Assembly: GCA_020852865.1 (NCBI GenBank)
Contig: JADYZZ010000031.1
Coordinates: 1 to 53,786, forward strand
Origin: Rubrivivax sp.
GTDB taxonomy: Bacteria > Pseudomonadota > Gammaproteobacteria > Burkholderiales > Burkholderiaceae_C
Reading direction: 5' to 3'
DNA length: 53,786 bases
A program made the translations under genes and the position numbers. Below the pieces are notes generated by a model. The model was given only the letters and a program-made list of their open reading frames with translations. It made no database searches and had not been told where the DNA came from. Shown piece after piece: positions 7,376-16,767 of this stretch (position 1 is its first letter; each line of letters starts with the position of its first letter).

Positions 7376-8797
7376 ATGGAGGCCCGGAGCACATCCGCGG
7401 TGCTGGCGCGCGCATCGGCCGTCGCTGCAGGGCTGCTGCCGCTGGCCGCCGGCGCCGCCGATCTCGACGGCAGCGCGCTCTCGGCATGGTGGGCGCTGCC
7501 TTTCGTCGGCATGCTGCTCAGCATCGCGCTGCTGCCCTTGCTCGCGCCGATGCTGTGGCACCACCACTTCGGCAAGGTGACGGCAGGCTGGATGCTTGCC
7601 GTGCTGCTGCCGATGGCCTGGCTGCACGGCCCGGACGCGGTGACGGCGGCGCTGGCGCATACCCTGCTGGCCGAATACTTGCCGTTCATCGTGCTGCTCG
7701 TGGCGCTGTTCACCGCCGCCGGCGGCATCTACGTGCGCGGCAACCTGCACGGCAGCCCGGGCGTCAACGTCGCGATCATGGCCGTCGGTGCGCTGCTGGC
7801 CAGCGTGATGGGCACCACGGGCGCGTCGATGCTGATGATCCGCCCGCTCATCCGCGCCAACGACAACCGCCGCCGCGCCGCGCATGTCGTGGTGTTCTTC
7901 ATCTTCACCGTGAGCAACGCCGGCGGCTCGCTCACGCCGCTGGGCGATCCGCCGCTGTTCCTCGGCTTCTTGCAGGGCGTGGACTTCTTCTGGACGCTGC
8001 GCGCGCTGCTGCCCGAGACGCTCACGCTGCTGGTGGCGCTGCTGGCCGTCTTCTACGTCATCGACCGCCACTACTTCCGCACCGACGGCGTGCTGCCGCG
8101 CGACCCGACGCCCGACACGCGCCTCGGGCTGGACGGCGCCGTCAATCTGCTGCCGCTGGCGGCGGTGGTCGCGCTCGTGCTGGCGAGCGGCACCTGGAAG
8201 CCGGGCGTCGCCTTCAGCGTGTACGGCACCGAGGTCGAGTGGCAGCAGATCGTGCGCGACGGTCTGCTGGTGGTCGTCGCCCTGGTGTCGCTGGCGATCA
8301 CGCCGCGCGGCGTGCGCCAGCGCAACCAGTTCTCCTGGGCGCCGATGCAGGAGGTGGCCAAGCTGTTCATCGGCATCTTCGTGACGATGGGGCCGGTGCT
8401 GCTGATGCTGCGCGCCGGCCAGGCGGGCGCCTTCGGCGCCGTCGCGCGCGCGGTCACCGGGGCCGACGGCCAGCCGCTGCCCTGGGCCTACTTCTGGCTG
8501 AGCGGGGCGCTCAGTTCGCTTCTCGACAACGCGCCCACCTACCTGGTGTTCTTCAACCTCGCCGGCGGCGATGCGGCGCAGCTGATGACGACGCTCGCGC
8601 CGGTGCTGGCGGCCATCTCGGCCGGCTCGGTGTTCATGGGCGCCAACAGCTACATCGGCAACGCGCCGAACTTCATGGTCAAGGCCATCGCCGAGGAGCG
8701 AGGGATCAGGATGCCGAGCTTCTTCGGCTACATGCTCTGGGCGGGCGCGGTGCTGATCCCGCTTTTCGTCGTGCTCACCTTCGTCTTCCTGCGCTGA
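7376..8797 (+). CDS. Sodium:proton antiporter, NhaD/ArsB ion-transporter superfamily
   Basis: 473 aa with about 12 hydrophobic segments and a leading hydrophobic signal-like helix (residues ~10-28). The family motifs SNAGGSLTPLGDPPLFLGF (around 180-200) and SSLLDNAPTYLVFFNLAGG near residue 385 mark the NhaD-type Na+/H+ antiporter branch of the ion-transporter superfamily. It should exchange cytoplasmic Na+ for protons in the inner membrane, although citrate or arsenite transport is possible in this superfamily. GGGAGGAG lies 11 bp before the start. The stop codon overlaps the start of the following dehydrogenase gene (TGATG), showing translational coupling. Confidence 0.87.
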   Translation: MEARSTSAVLARASAVAAGLLPLAAGAADLDGSALSAWWALPFVGMLLSIALLPLLAPMLWHHHFGKVTAGWMLAVLLPMAWLHGPDAVTAALAHTLLAEYLPFIVLLVALFTAAGGIYVRGNLHGSPGVNVAIMAVGALLASVMGTTGASMLMIRPLIRANDNRRRAAHVVVFFIFTVSNAGGSLTPLGDPPLFLGFLQGVDFFWTLRALLPETLTLLVALLAVFYVIDRHYFRTDGVLPRDPTPDTRLGLDGAVNLLPLAAVVALVLASGTWKPGVAFSVYGTEVEWQQIVRDGLLVVVALVSLAITPRGVRQRNQFSWAPMQEVAKLFIGIFVTMGPVLLMLRAGQAGAFGAVARAVTGADGQPLPWAYFWLSGALSSLLDNAPTYLVFFNLAGGDAAQLMTTLAPVLAAISAGSVFMGANSYIGNAPNFMVKAIAEERGIRMPSFFGYMLWAGAVLIPLFVVLTFVFLR

Positions 8798-9801
8798 TGG
8801 CGCGGCCGGCTGTCCTCGTCGCGCGCGCGGTGTTCCCCGAGACCGTGCAACGCCTGGCGCGGCACTTCGAGGTCGAGGCCAACCCGGCCGACCGCATCTA
8901 CGACCGGGCCGAGCTGATCGAGCACCTGCGCGGCAAGGCCGGCGCGCTCACCACCGCCAGCGAGCGCATCGACGCCGAACTGCTCGACGCCCACCCGCAG
9001 CTGCGCGTGGTGGCCAACATGGCGGTGGGCTACAACAACATCGACCTCGCCGCCTGCAGCGCACGCGGCGTGCTCGTCACCAACACGCCCGACGTGCTCA
9101 CCGAGACGACGGCCGACTTCGGCTTCGCGCTGATGCTGGCCGCGGCGCGCCGCCTGAGCGAGAGCGAACGCTTCCTGCGCAGCGGCGCCTGGAACCGCTG
9201 GGCCTACGACCTGTTCAGCGGCACCGACGTGCACGACGCCACGCTCGGCATCCTCGGCATGGGGCGCATCGGGCAGGCGATCGCCCGGCGCGGGGCGCTG
9301 GGCTTCGGCATGAAGGTGATCTACCACAACCGCAGCCGCCTCGACCCCGCGCTCGAGGCGCCGCTCGGCGCGCGCTGGGTCGACAAGGCCGCGCTGCTGC
9401 GCGAGTCGGATCACCTCGTGCTCGTGCTGCCGTACGCGCCCGCCAGCCACCACGCGATCGGCGCGGCCGAGCTGGCGACGATGAAGCCGACGGCCACGCT
9501 CACGAACGTGGCGCGCGGCGGCATCGTCGACGATGCCGCCCTGGCCGCGGCCCTGCGCGCGCGGCGCATCGCCGCCGCCGCGCTCGACGTGTTCGAGGGC
9601 GAGCCCCAGGTGCACCCCGCGCTGCTCGGGCTCGCCAACGTCGTGCTCACGCCGCACATCGCCAGCGCGAGCGTGGCGACGCGGCGCGCGATGGCCGAGC
9701 TGGCCGCCGACAACCTGATCGCCGCGCTCGGCGGCGGGCGGCCGCCGACGCCGCTCAACCCCGAGGTGCTCGCGCGCAGCGCGCGCGCGTCGGGCGCCTG
9801 A
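8797..9801 (+). CDS. D-isomer-specific 2-hydroxyacid dehydrogenase (glyoxylate/hydroxypyruvate reductase-like)
   Basis: 334 aa. The NAD(P)-binding Rossmann motif is GILGMGRIGQAIARR near 150-165. The catalytic Arg lies in NVARGGIVDDAALA, the Glu in DVFEGEPQVHPAL and the His in LTPHIASAS, so the full catalytic set is present. The N-terminal NMAVGYNNIDLAACSARGV is typical of the GhrB/glyoxylate reductase group. It probably reduces glyoxylate, hydroxypyruvate or 2-ketogluconate with NAD(P)H. It is coupled to the antiporter by a TGATG overlap, an unusual functional pairing. rmuC follows 12 bp later. Confidence 0.9.
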   Translation: MARPAVLVARAVFPETVQRLARHFEVEANPADRIYDRAELIEHLRGKAGALTTASERIDAELLDAHPQLRVVANMAVGYNNIDLAACSARGVLVTNTPDVLTETTADFGFALMLAAARRLSESERFLRSGAWNRWAYDLFSGTDVHDATLGILGMGRIGQAIARRGALGFGMKVIYHNRSRLDPALEAPLGARWVDKAALLRESDHLVLVLPYAPASHHAIGAAELATMKPTATLTNVARGGIVDDAALAAALRARRIAAAALDVFEGEPQVHPALLGLANVVLTPHIASASVATRRAMAELAADNLIAALGGGRPPTPLNPEVLARSARASGA

Positions 9802-9807
9802 GACAAT
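9802..9807 (+). promoter_or_regulatory. -10-like GACAAT immediately before rmuC
   Basis: GACAAT begins one base after the preceding stop codon and is followed by six bases and the rmuC ATG. No Shine-Dalgarno sequence is present. It suggests an independent, leaderless start for rmuC. Confidence 0.4.
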
Positions 9808-9813
9808 TCGTCG

Positions 9814-11184
9814 ATGCCCGACTGGTTCGTCCCGGTGCAGCTGCTGCTGGCGGTGCTCGCGTTGCTGCTGCTGCTGTGGCTTGCGTTTCGCCTGCGCGAC
9901 GGCGGCGCCGAGCGCGAGCTCCGCGGCGCGATCGAGCGCTCGACCGAGCGCCTCGAACGCGAACTGCGCGACGAGCTCGGCCGCCAGGGGCAGGGCAGCC
10001 GTGGCGACCTGGCCACCTTCCAGCAGATGTTGCTGGCGCAGGGCGGCGACATCGCACGCACGCAGAACGAGCAGATCGACTCGTTTCGCGTTCAGCTCGC
10101 GCAGATGCAGCAGGCCAGCGAAGGCGCGCTGCGCCGCGTGAGCGAGACATTGGCCGAGCAGTTGCTGCGCTTGTCCGAAGGCAATGCGCGGCGCCTGGCC
10201 GAAGTGCGCGAGGCGGTCGACGCACGCCTGGCCGCCCTGCAGGAGGGCAACGAGAAGAAGCTCGAGCAGATGCGCGCCACGGTCGACGAGAAGCTGCACG
10301 CGACGCTGGAGAGCCGGCTCGCCGAGAGCTTCAAGCAGGTGGCCGAGCGGCTCGAGCAGGTGCATCGCGGCCTGGGCGACATGCAGGCGCTGGCGCGCGA
10401 CGTCGGCACGCTCAACCGCGTGCTCACCAACGTCAAGACGCGCGGCGTGTTCGGCGAGGTGCAGTTGGCGGCGCTGCTCGAGCAGGTGTTCGTGCCCGAG
10501 CAGTACGCGGGCAACGTCGCCACGGTGCCGGGCAGCAGCGAGCGCGTGGAGTACGCGCTGCGCCTGCCCGGCCGCGGCGAGGCGGGTGCCGCGCCGCTGT
10601 GGCTGCCGATCGACGCCAAGTTCCCGCGCGAGGACTACGAGCGCCTGCTCGAGGCCCACGAGCGTGCCGATGCCCCGGCGATGGAGGCTGCCGCCAAGGC
10701 GATCGAGACCCGGCTGCGGCTCGAGGCGCGCCGCATCCGCGACAAGTACGTGGCGCCGCCGTACACCACCGACTTCGCGATCCTCTTCCTGCCCACCGAA
10801 GGCCTGTACGCCGAGGTGTTGCGCCGCCCGGGTCTGGTGGAAGCGCTGCAGCGCGAACACAAGGTGATGCTGGCCGGGCCGACCACGCTGCTGGCCACGC
10901 TCACCAGCTTGCAGATGGGCTTTCGCACGCTGGCGCTGGAGCAGCGCTCGGCCGAGGTCTGGGAGGTGCTGGGCGCGGTGAAGACCGAGTTCGGCAAGTT
11001 CGGCGACCTGCTGGCCCGCACCAAGAAGAAGCTCGACGAGGCCGGCAGCGCGATCGAGGCGGCCGAGGTGCGCACGCGCGCGATGGCGCGCCAGCTGCGC
11101 GGCGTCGAGGCGCTGCCCGAGGCGCGCGCCGCGCAACTGCTGCCCGGCGCGGCCGCGGCCGATGGCGGCGATGACGCCGCCTGA
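9814..11184 (+). CDS. rmuC: DNA recombination protein RmuC family
   Basis: 456 aa. A membrane helix at residues 6-27 (LLLAVLALLLLLWLAFRL) is followed by a long coiled coil to about residue 190. The conserved C-terminal nuclease-like domain starts at RGVFGEVQLAALLEQV and continues through LPIDAKFPREDYERLL and TTDFAILFLPTEGLYAEV. E. coli RmuC limits recombination at inverted repeats; its biochemical activity is still inferred from the fold. The length matches the family. It overlaps the MFS gene by 14-23 bp, so the two are translationally linked. Confidence 0.93.
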   Translation: MPDWFVPVQLLLAVLALLLLLWLAFRLRDGGAERELRGAIERSTERLERELRDELGRQGQGSRGDLATFQQMLLAQGGDIARTQNEQIDSFRVQLAQMQQASEGALRRVSETLAEQLLRLSEGNARRLAEVREAVDARLAALQEGNEKKLEQMRATVDEKLHATLESRLAESFKQVAERLEQVHRGLGDMQALARDVGTLNRVLTNVKTRGVFGEVQLAALLEQVFVPEQYAGNVATVPGSSERVEYALRLPGRGEAGAAPLWLPIDAKFPREDYERLLEAHERADAPAMEAAAKAIETRLRLEARRIRDKYVAPPYTTDFAILFLPTEGLYAEVLRRPGLVEALQREHKVMLAGPTTLLATLTSLQMGFRTLALEQRSAEVWEVLGAVKTEFGKFGDLLARTKKKLDEAGSAIEAAEVRTRAMARQLRGVEALPEARAAQLLPGAAAADGGDDAA

Positions 11185-12388
11185 GCGCGCGACATCGCGG
11201 GACCGCGCGGACACGCGTGCCGGGGCCAGCGGCCGCGTCATCGCGGCGCTGGTGGCGGGGCAGCTCGGCCTGCACGCGGCGATGGCCGGCCTGCGTATGG
11301 CCGCGCCGCTGCAGGCGCTCGGCGAGGGCTACAGCGCCTGGAGCGTCGGCGTCCTGCTCGCGTTGTTTGCCGCCGCGCCGGTGCTGCTGGCGCTGCCCAC
11401 CGGGCGCCTGGCCGACCGCCACGGCTACCACCGGCCGGTGCGCTGCGCCGTGCTGCTCAGCGCCGCCGGCATGCTGCTCGCGGTGGCGTCTACCTTCGTC
11501 GACGGCCCGCTGCGCTTCGCGCTGCTGTGCGTCGCCGCGGCGCTGGTCGGCACCGGCGCCAACACGGGGCTGCTGACCATCCAGCGCACCGCCGGACTGG
11601 CCGCGCGCGACGCCACCGAGCGCGTGCGCGTCTTCAGCTGGCTCGGCATCGCGCCGTCGTTCGCCAACGTCGTCGGCCCGGTGGCGGTGGGCTTCATGAT
11701 CGACGGCCTGGGCTTTCGCGCGGGCTACCTGATGCTGCTCGCGCTGCCGCTGCTGACCGTGTTCAGCGCGCGCTCGGTGCCGCGGCTGCCGGCGTCGCTG
11801 CCCGCGCGGGCCCAGCGCGAGCGCCGCGCCTGGGACCTGCTCGCATCGACCGAGCTGCGCCGGCTGCTGGCCGTCAACTGGCTGCTGTCGATGGCCTGGG
11901 ACGTGCACACCTTCGCGGTGCCGGTGCTTGGCCACGAGCGCGGCTACAGCGCGAGCACGATCGGCCTCGTCCTCGGCGCCTTCACGCTCTCCGTCACCGG
12001 CGTGCGCCTGGCGATCCCGCTGCTGGCGCACCGCCTCAGCCAGACCGCCGTGCTGCGCTGGGCGATGCTCGGCACGGCCGTCGTCTTCGCCAGCTACCCG
12101 CTTGCCCCGAACCCGTGGGTGATGGGCGCACTGGCCGCCGCGCTCGGCCTCGCGCTGGGCAGCGTGCAGCCGATGATCATGTCGATGCTGCACCACGTCA
12201 CGCCCGACGCCCGCCACGGCGAGGCGCTGGCGCTGCGTTCGATGGCGATGAATACCTCCAGCACATTGATGCCGCTGGTGTTCGGCGCCACCGGTGCGGC
12301 CCTCGGCGCCGGCGCGCTGTTCTGGGCGGTGGGCGGTGCCGTCGGCGCTGGCGCGCGGCTCACCCGTCGTCTCGCGACGCCCGGCTGA
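11171..12388 (+). CDS. MFS transporter
   Basis: 405 aa with about 12 transmembrane helices. The loop motif GRLADRHGYHRPVRC between helices 2 and 3 is the major facilitator signature A. The family exports or imports small molecules by proton coupling. The first ~20 residues are polar and the helices then follow in the usual 6+6 order. The substrate is not predictable. Two start codons are possible, 11162 and 11171, both inside the end of rmuC. It ends 67 bp from the convergent DUF4124/glutaredoxin-like gene. Confidence 0.85.
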   Translation: MTPPERATSRDRADTRAGASGRVIAALVAGQLGLHAAMAGLRMAAPLQALGEGYSAWSVGVLLALFAAAPVLLALPTGRLADRHGYHRPVRCAVLLSAAGMLLAVASTFVDGPLRFALLCVAAALVGTGANTGLLTIQRTAGLAARDATERVRVFSWLGIAPSFANVVGPVAVGFMIDGLGFRAGYLMLLALPLLTVFSARSVPRLPASLPARAQRERRAWDLLASTELRRLLAVNWLLSMAWDVHTFAVPVLGHERGYSASTIGLVLGAFTLSVTGVRLAIPLLAHRLSQTAVLRWAMLGTAVVFASYPLAPNPWVMGALAAALGLALGSVQPMIMSMLHHVTPDARHGEALALRSMAMNTSSTLMPLVFGATGAALGAGALFWAVGGAVGAGARLTRRLATPG

Positions 12389-12455
12389 GCACGCCGCGCA
12401 CCGGCGGCAGGATCTGCACCGGGTGCACGGCGTGCAGGGCGCGCGCCGCCTGGCT

Positions 12456-13082
12456 TCAGAAGCGCAGTCCCGCGGGCGCCGGCGCCACGGTCGGTGCGTC
12501 GAGCGGCGGCGCGGCTTCGGCGGGCGGCGCCGGCGTCGCGGCCGGGCGCTGGGCAACGAGCGGCGTCGCGGGCGGCGCTTGCCAGCCGCGCGGCAGGCGC
12601 GACTCGCGCGGATAGCCGGCGGCGTCGAGGTAGGCGCTCCAGTCGCCTTCGGACCAACCGCGCAGGCGCTGCGCGCCGATCGTCAGCGCCGGCACGGTGC
12701 GCGCGCCCAGGGCGGTCTCGAAGGCTTGCGCGTCTTCGTCGCCGGCGATGCGGCGCTCGCGATAGGGGATGCCGCGGCGCTGCAGGAACTGGCGCGCGCT
12801 GTCGCAGGGCGCGCAGTCGGTTGTTGCATAGAACGTCACCGGGTAGCGCTGCACCGCCTGCTGCAACTCGCGCGGCAGAGCCGCTTCGGGTGCGGGTTCG
12901 GCGGCGCTGCTGCCGAGCCGCGAGATGCGCACGCCGGCGGCCGACGGCGGCGGACGGTCGGCATAGGTGACGCTGCCGTCGGCGTGGACGATCTTGTACT
13001 GCGCCGCGGCGCAGCCCGCCATGGCCAGCGCAGCCAGGCCGAGAGCGCAGCGCGCGAGGATGAAGTGGCTGATCCGCGTCAT
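12456..13082 (-). CDS. Exported DUF4124 plus glutaredoxin-like protein
   Basis: 208 aa. Residues 1-27 form a signal peptide. LAMAGC at 19-24 could be a lipobox (Cys24) or lie just before a signal peptidase I site, so the anchoring is uncertain. DUF4124 follows (YKIVHADGSVTYADRPP), and a thioredoxin/glutaredoxin fold at about 75-150 starts with YATTDCAPC and continues through ARTVPALTIG with its cis-Pro. The C-terminus is Ala/Pro-rich. A periplasmic thiol-disulfide or Cys-sensing role is likely, but unproven. The ATG at 13082 fits the signal peptide; an upstream in-frame start adds non-conserved residues. It stands alone between a convergent MFS gene and the same-strand prlC. Confidence 0.82.
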   Translation of the reverse strand: MTRISHFILARCALGLAALAMAGCAAAQYKIVHADGSVTYADRPPPSAAGVRISRLGSSAAEPAPEAALPRELQQAVQRYPVTFYATTDCAPCDSARQFLQRRGIPYRERRIAGDEDAQAFETALGARTVPALTIGAQRLRGWSEGDWSAYLDAAGYPRESRLPRGWQAPPATPLVAQRPAATPAPPAEAAPPLDAPTVAPAPAGLRF

Positions 13083-13150
13083 GTCGCAAACCCCGATCGG
13101 CCGCCGCGATGCGGCCACGCGCCGGAATCTAGCCCAGCGCGCCCGCTGCC

Positions 13151-15178
13151 TCAAGCCAGGCCCTGGTGGCGCAGCAAGGCATCGAGACGTGGTTCACGCC
13201 CGCGAAAGAGCACGAAGCTCTGCAGCGTCGGGCGGCTGCCGCCGCTTTCGAGGATGGCCTCGCGGAAGCGCGCGCCGGTGGCGGCGTCGTCGATGCCCGC
13301 CTCCTCGAAGGCGCTGAAGGCGTCGGCCGACAGCACCTCGGCCCAGGCGTAACCGTAGTAACCGGCGGCGTAGCCGCCGTCGAAGAGATGCGTGAACGCG
13401 TGCGGGTAGCGCAGGAAGGGCGCCGGCGCGAGCGGCGAGAGTTCGGCTGCCACCTCGGCGGCGAGCGCGGCGACGCGGCCTCCATGGCCGGGCTCGAGAT
13501 GCAGCCGCATGTCGAACAGCGCGTACTCGCAGTGCCGCAGCAGCGTCAGACCGTTGTGGAAGTTGCGTGCCGCGCGCATGCGCTCGTAGAGCGCGCGCGG
13601 CAGCGGCATGCCGCTGTCGACATGCGCGGACAGGCGCTGCAGCACGTCCCACTCCCAGCAGAAGTTCTCCATGAACTGGCTGGGCAGTTCGCAGGCGTCC
13701 CACTCGACGCCGGCGAGGCCCGACACGGCCAGCTCGTCGACGCGCGTGAGCATGTGGTGCAGGCCGTGGCCGAACTCGTGGAACAGCGTCACCACGTCGT
13801 CGTGCGTGAGCAGCGCCGGTCGCCCGCCTACCGGTGGAGCGAAGTTGCACACCAGGTGCGCCAGCGGCCGTTGCAGGCTGCCGTCGGGGCGCAGCCAGCG
13901 TGCGCGCGCGTCGTCCATCCAGGCGCCCGACTGCTTGCCCGGGCGTGCGTGCAGGTCCAGGTAGAACCCGGCCAGTGGCTCGCCGTCGCGCCACAGGCGC
14001 TGAAAGCGCACCCGGTCGTCCCAGGCCGGCGCGGGCTCCGAGCGCACGACGACGCCGAACAGGCGCTCGACGAGCTCGAACAGGCCGGCGAGCACGCGCG
14101 GCTCGGTGAAGTACTGCTTGACCTCCTGTTCGCCGAACGCATAGCGGCGCTGCTTGATCCGTTCGGCGACGAACATCCGGTCCCAGGGCTCGAGGCGCTC
14201 GAGCCCGAGCTCGTCGCGCGCGTAGGCCTGCATCTCGGCAAGCTCGCGCTCGGCGAAGGGCCGCGCGCGCCGCGCCAGGTCGCGCACGAATGCCAGAACC
14301 TCCTCGGGCGAGCGCGCCATCTTGGGCACGAGCGAGAGCTGCGCGTAGCTCGAGCAGCCGAGCAGCGCCGCGGCCTCGGCGCGCAGCGCGACGAGCTCGC
14401 GCACGATCTCGGTGTTGTCGTGGGCGGCCGGTCCGAGTTCGCTGGCGCGCACGGCCCAGGCCCGGTACAGGCGCTCGCGCAGCTCGCGCCGCTCGGCGTA
14501 CTGCATGAGCGGCAGGTAGCAGGGCATGTGCAGCGTGAGCTTGTGGCCGCCGCGGCCTTCGGCGGCGGCGCGCGCGCGTGCCGCCTCGCGCACGTCCGCC
14601 GGCACGCCGGCGAGCTCGGCCTCGTCGGCATCGTGCGACCAGGCGTCGGTGGCGTCGAGCACGTGTTCGCCGAAGCGCTGCGACAGTTCGGCCATGCGCG
14701 CCCGGATGGCGGCGAAGCGTGCCCGCGCGGCGCCTTGGAGTTCGGCGCCGCCGAGCCTGAAGTCGCGCAGCGTGTTGGCCAGCGCCTGGCGGCGCGCCGG
14801 CGCCAGCGCCGCCGCGGCCGGCGAAGCCGCCATGGCCCGGTACTTGGCGTGCAGGCGTGCGTCGCTCGCCAGCCGCGTGAACAGCTCGGTGACGCGCGGC
14901 AGGTTCTCGCCATGCGCGGCGCGCAGCTGCGGTGTGTCGGCCACGGCCTGCAGGTGGCACACGACGCCCCAGACGCGGCGCAGCCGCTCCAGCGCCACGT
15001 CGAGCGCGGCCGACATCGCCTCGTACTGCGCCGGCACGGCGTCGCCGGCGGCGCGCTCGAGGGCCGCGTCGGCCTCGGCGAGCACGACGTCCAGCGCCGC
15101 TCGCACGTGCTCCGGCCGCACGGCCGCGTAGTCGGGCAGGTCGACTTCGGGCGCGAGCGCCGCGAGCAGCGGGTTCAT
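13151..15178 (-). CDS. prlC: M3 family oligopeptidase A
   Basis: 675 aa, full length for oligopeptidase A. The zinc site HEFGH is near residue 467, in TLFHEFGHGLHHML, and the third ligand lies in SQFMENFCWEWDVL. YAGYYGYAWAEVLSADAF near the C-terminus is the substrate-binding region conserved in M3 peptidases. The enzyme degrades peptides in the cytoplasm, including cleaved signal peptides. The start overlaps the folD stop by one base (TGATG on the minus strand), so the two genes form an operon folD-prlC. The terminus is the ordinary DALLRHQGLA. Confidence 0.94.
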   Translation of the reverse strand: MNPLLAALAPEVDLPDYAAVRPEHVRAALDVVLAEADAALERAAGDAVPAQYEAMSAALDVALERLRRVWGVVCHLQAVADTPQLRAAHGENLPRVTELFTRLASDARLHAKYRAMAASPAAAALAPARRQALANTLRDFRLGGAELQGAARARFAAIRARMAELSQRFGEHVLDATDAWSHDADEAELAGVPADVREAARARAAAEGRGGHKLTLHMPCYLPLMQYAERRELRERLYRAWAVRASELGPAAHDNTEIVRELVALRAEAAALLGCSSYAQLSLVPKMARSPEEVLAFVRDLARRARPFAERELAEMQAYARDELGLERLEPWDRMFVAERIKQRRYAFGEQEVKQYFTEPRVLAGLFELVERLFGVVVRSEPAPAWDDRVRFQRLWRDGEPLAGFYLDLHARPGKQSGAWMDDARARWLRPDGSLQRPLAHLVCNFAPPVGGRPALLTHDDVVTLFHEFGHGLHHMLTRVDELAVSGLAGVEWDACELPSQFMENFCWEWDVLQRLSAHVDSGMPLPRALYERMRAARNFHNGLTLLRHCEYALFDMRLHLEPGHGGRVAALAAEVAAELSPLAPAPFLRYPHAFTHLFDGGYAAGYYGYAWAEVLSADAFSAFEEAGIDDAATGARFREAILESGGSRPTLQSFVLFRGREPRLDALLRHQGLA

Positions 15179-16053
15179 CAGGCCGCCGCGCCGGCGCGCA
15201 GACGCCGCTCGGCGGCGTCTACGGTGTTGGCCAGCAGCATCGTGATCGTCATCGGCCCCACACCGCCGGGCACCGGCGTGATCCAGCCCTGCGGCCCGAG
15301 CGCCGCGCGCACGGCGGCGAAGTCGACGTCGCCGCACAGCTTGCCCGCGTCGTCGCGGTTCATGCCGACGTCGATGACCACCGCGCCGGGCTTGACCATG
15401 TCGGCGCCGAGCGTGTTGCGCCGGCCGACGGCGGCTACCACGACGTCGGCGCCGCGCGTGTGCCGCGCGAGATCGCCCGTGCGGCTGTGGCAGACGGTGA
15501 CGGTGGCGTCGGCCTGCAGCAGCAGCAGCGCCATCGGCTTGCCCACGGTGTTGCTGCGCCCGATCACCACCGCGTGCCTGCCGCGCAGCGCGACGCCGGT
15601 GCGCTCGATCAGCTTCATGCAGCCCAGCGGCGTGCACGGGCGCAGGCCCGGCAGGCCGCTCATCAGCTCGCCGGCCGAGCGCAGCGAGTAGCCGTCGACG
15701 TCCTTGGCGCTGTCGATCGCGGCGATGACCTTGGCCGGATCGATGTGGCGCGGCAGCGGCATCTGCACGAGCACGCCGTGGATCGCCGGGTCGGCGTTGA
15801 GCGCGGCCACGCGTGCCAGCAGCTCGGCCTCGGCCAGCGTGGCCGGGTACTTCTCGAGCACCGAGTGCAGGCCGTGCTCGGCGCAGGCCTTGACCTTGTT
15901 GCGCACGTACACCGCGCTGGCCGGGTCTTCGCCGACGAGGATCACCGCGAGGCCGGGGCGGCCGCCGCGGGCGGCCAGGGCCTCGGCGCGCGCGCCCAGC
16001 GCGCCGCGCAGCTCGCGCGCGAGGGCCAGGCCGTCGATCAGTCGCGCTGTCAT
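15178..16053 (-). CDS. folD: Bifunctional methylenetetrahydrofolate dehydrogenase/cyclohydrolase
   Basis: 291 aa. The family motifs are intact: [18 protein letters not shown] (catalytic Tyr and Lys), [10 protein letters not shown], the nucleotide-binding [15 protein letters not shown] and the closing [18 protein letters not shown]. FolD interconverts 5,10-methylene-, methenyl- and 10-formyl-THF for one-carbon metabolism. The ATG at 16053 begins the conserved MTARLIDG; a longer ORF upstream has no conservation. It is coupled to prlC by a TGATG overlap. A strong hairpin (16081-16106) just upstream separates it from the response-regulator gene. Confidence 0.97.
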   Translation of the reverse strand: MTARLIDGLALARELRGALGARAEALAARGGRPGLAVILVGEDPASAVYVRNKVKACAEHGLHSVLEKYPATLAEAELLARVAALNADPAIHGVLVQMPLPRHIDPAKVIAAIDSAKDVDGYSLRSAGELMSGLPGLRPCTPLGCMKLIERTGVALRGRHAVVIGRSNTVGKPMALLLLQADATVTVCHSRTGDLARHTRGADVVVAAVGRRNTLGADMVKPGAVVIDVGMNRDDAGKLCGDVDFAAVRAALGPQGWITPVPGGVGPMTITMLLANTVDAAERRLRAGAAA

Positions 16054-16080
16054 GGCGAGGTGTGCTCCGAAGAGGAATGC

Positions 16081-16106
16081 GGCGAGGCCGCACACGGGCG
16101 GCCTCG
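16081..16106 (-). terminator. Stem-loop after the two-component genes
   Basis: GCGAGGCCGC pairs perfectly with GCGGCCTCGC across a 6-nt loop. It sits 34 bp beyond the response-regulator stop and upstream of folD. On the minus strand it is followed by GCATTCCTCTTC, which is pyrimidine-rich but not a true U-tract, so it is a probable terminator. Confidence 0.6.
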
Positions 16107-16140
16107 CGCTGGTGGGGGGCGGTGCCGGCGTCGGCGCGCG

Positions 16141-16767
16141 TCAGGCCTTGTGCGCCTGCGCGCCGAGGGCGATCTTCAGCAGGTCGGCCACCGTGTTGGC
16201 GTTGAGTTTTTCCATGATGTTGGCGCGGTGCGCCTCCACCGTCTTGATGCTGATGCCCAGGTCGTCGGCGATCTGCTTGTTCAGCCGCCCGGCGACGATG
16301 CGCTCGAGCACCTGCGCCTCGCGCGTGGTCAGGCGCGACAGCAGCGCATCGCGGCTGGCCTGCTCCTGATGCTGGCTGAACGCGCTGCGCGCGTGCTCGA
16401 GCATGCGCTCGACCAGACCGAGCAGTTCCTCCTCCTTGAACGGCTTCTCGATGAAGTCCATCGCGCCCTTCTTCATCGTCGACACCGCCATCGGCACGTC
16501 GCCGTGGCCGGTGATGAAGACGATGGGCAGCGGGCTCTTGCGCTCGAGCAGCCGGTTCTGCAGCTCCAGCCCGCTCATGCCCTCCATGCGGATGTCGGCG
16601 ATCAGGCAGGCCACCTCGCGCGGATCGAAGCGCGCGAGGAAGCTCTCGCTCGAGTCGAAGCACTTGACGCGGTAGTCCTTGCCCTCGAGCAGCCACTGCA
16701 GCGAGTCGCGCACCGCTTCGTCGTCGTCGACGACGTAGACCGTGCCTTTCTTCGGGATCAGGCTCAT
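16141..16767 (-). CDS. FixJ/NarL-type response regulator
   Basis: 208 aa. The receiver domain occupies residues 8-125, with acidic pocket DDDE (14-17), phosphoacceptor Asp58 in LIADIRMEGMSG, Thr in ITGHGD and Lys in EKPF. The LuxR-type HTH (about 140-205) contains LTTREAQVLERIVAGRLNKQ and ISIKTVEAHRANIM. It is the FixJ/DctR-like architecture of a transcriptional activator. The start overlaps the sensor-kinase stop (ATGA), so the two are translationally coupled and are a cognate pair. Divergence from aceE suggests that it controls the pyruvate dehydrogenase genes (inference). Confidence 0.95.
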   Translation of the reverse strand: MSLIPKKGTVYVVDDDEAVRDSLQWLLEGKDYRVKCFDSSESFLARFDPREVACLIADIRMEGMSGLELQNRLLERKSPLPIVFITGHGDVPMAVSTMKKGAMDFIEKPFKEEELLGLVERMLEHARSAFSQHQEQASRDALLSRLTTREAQVLERIVAGRLNKQIADDLGISIKTVEAHRANIMEKLNANTVADLLKIALGAQAHKA

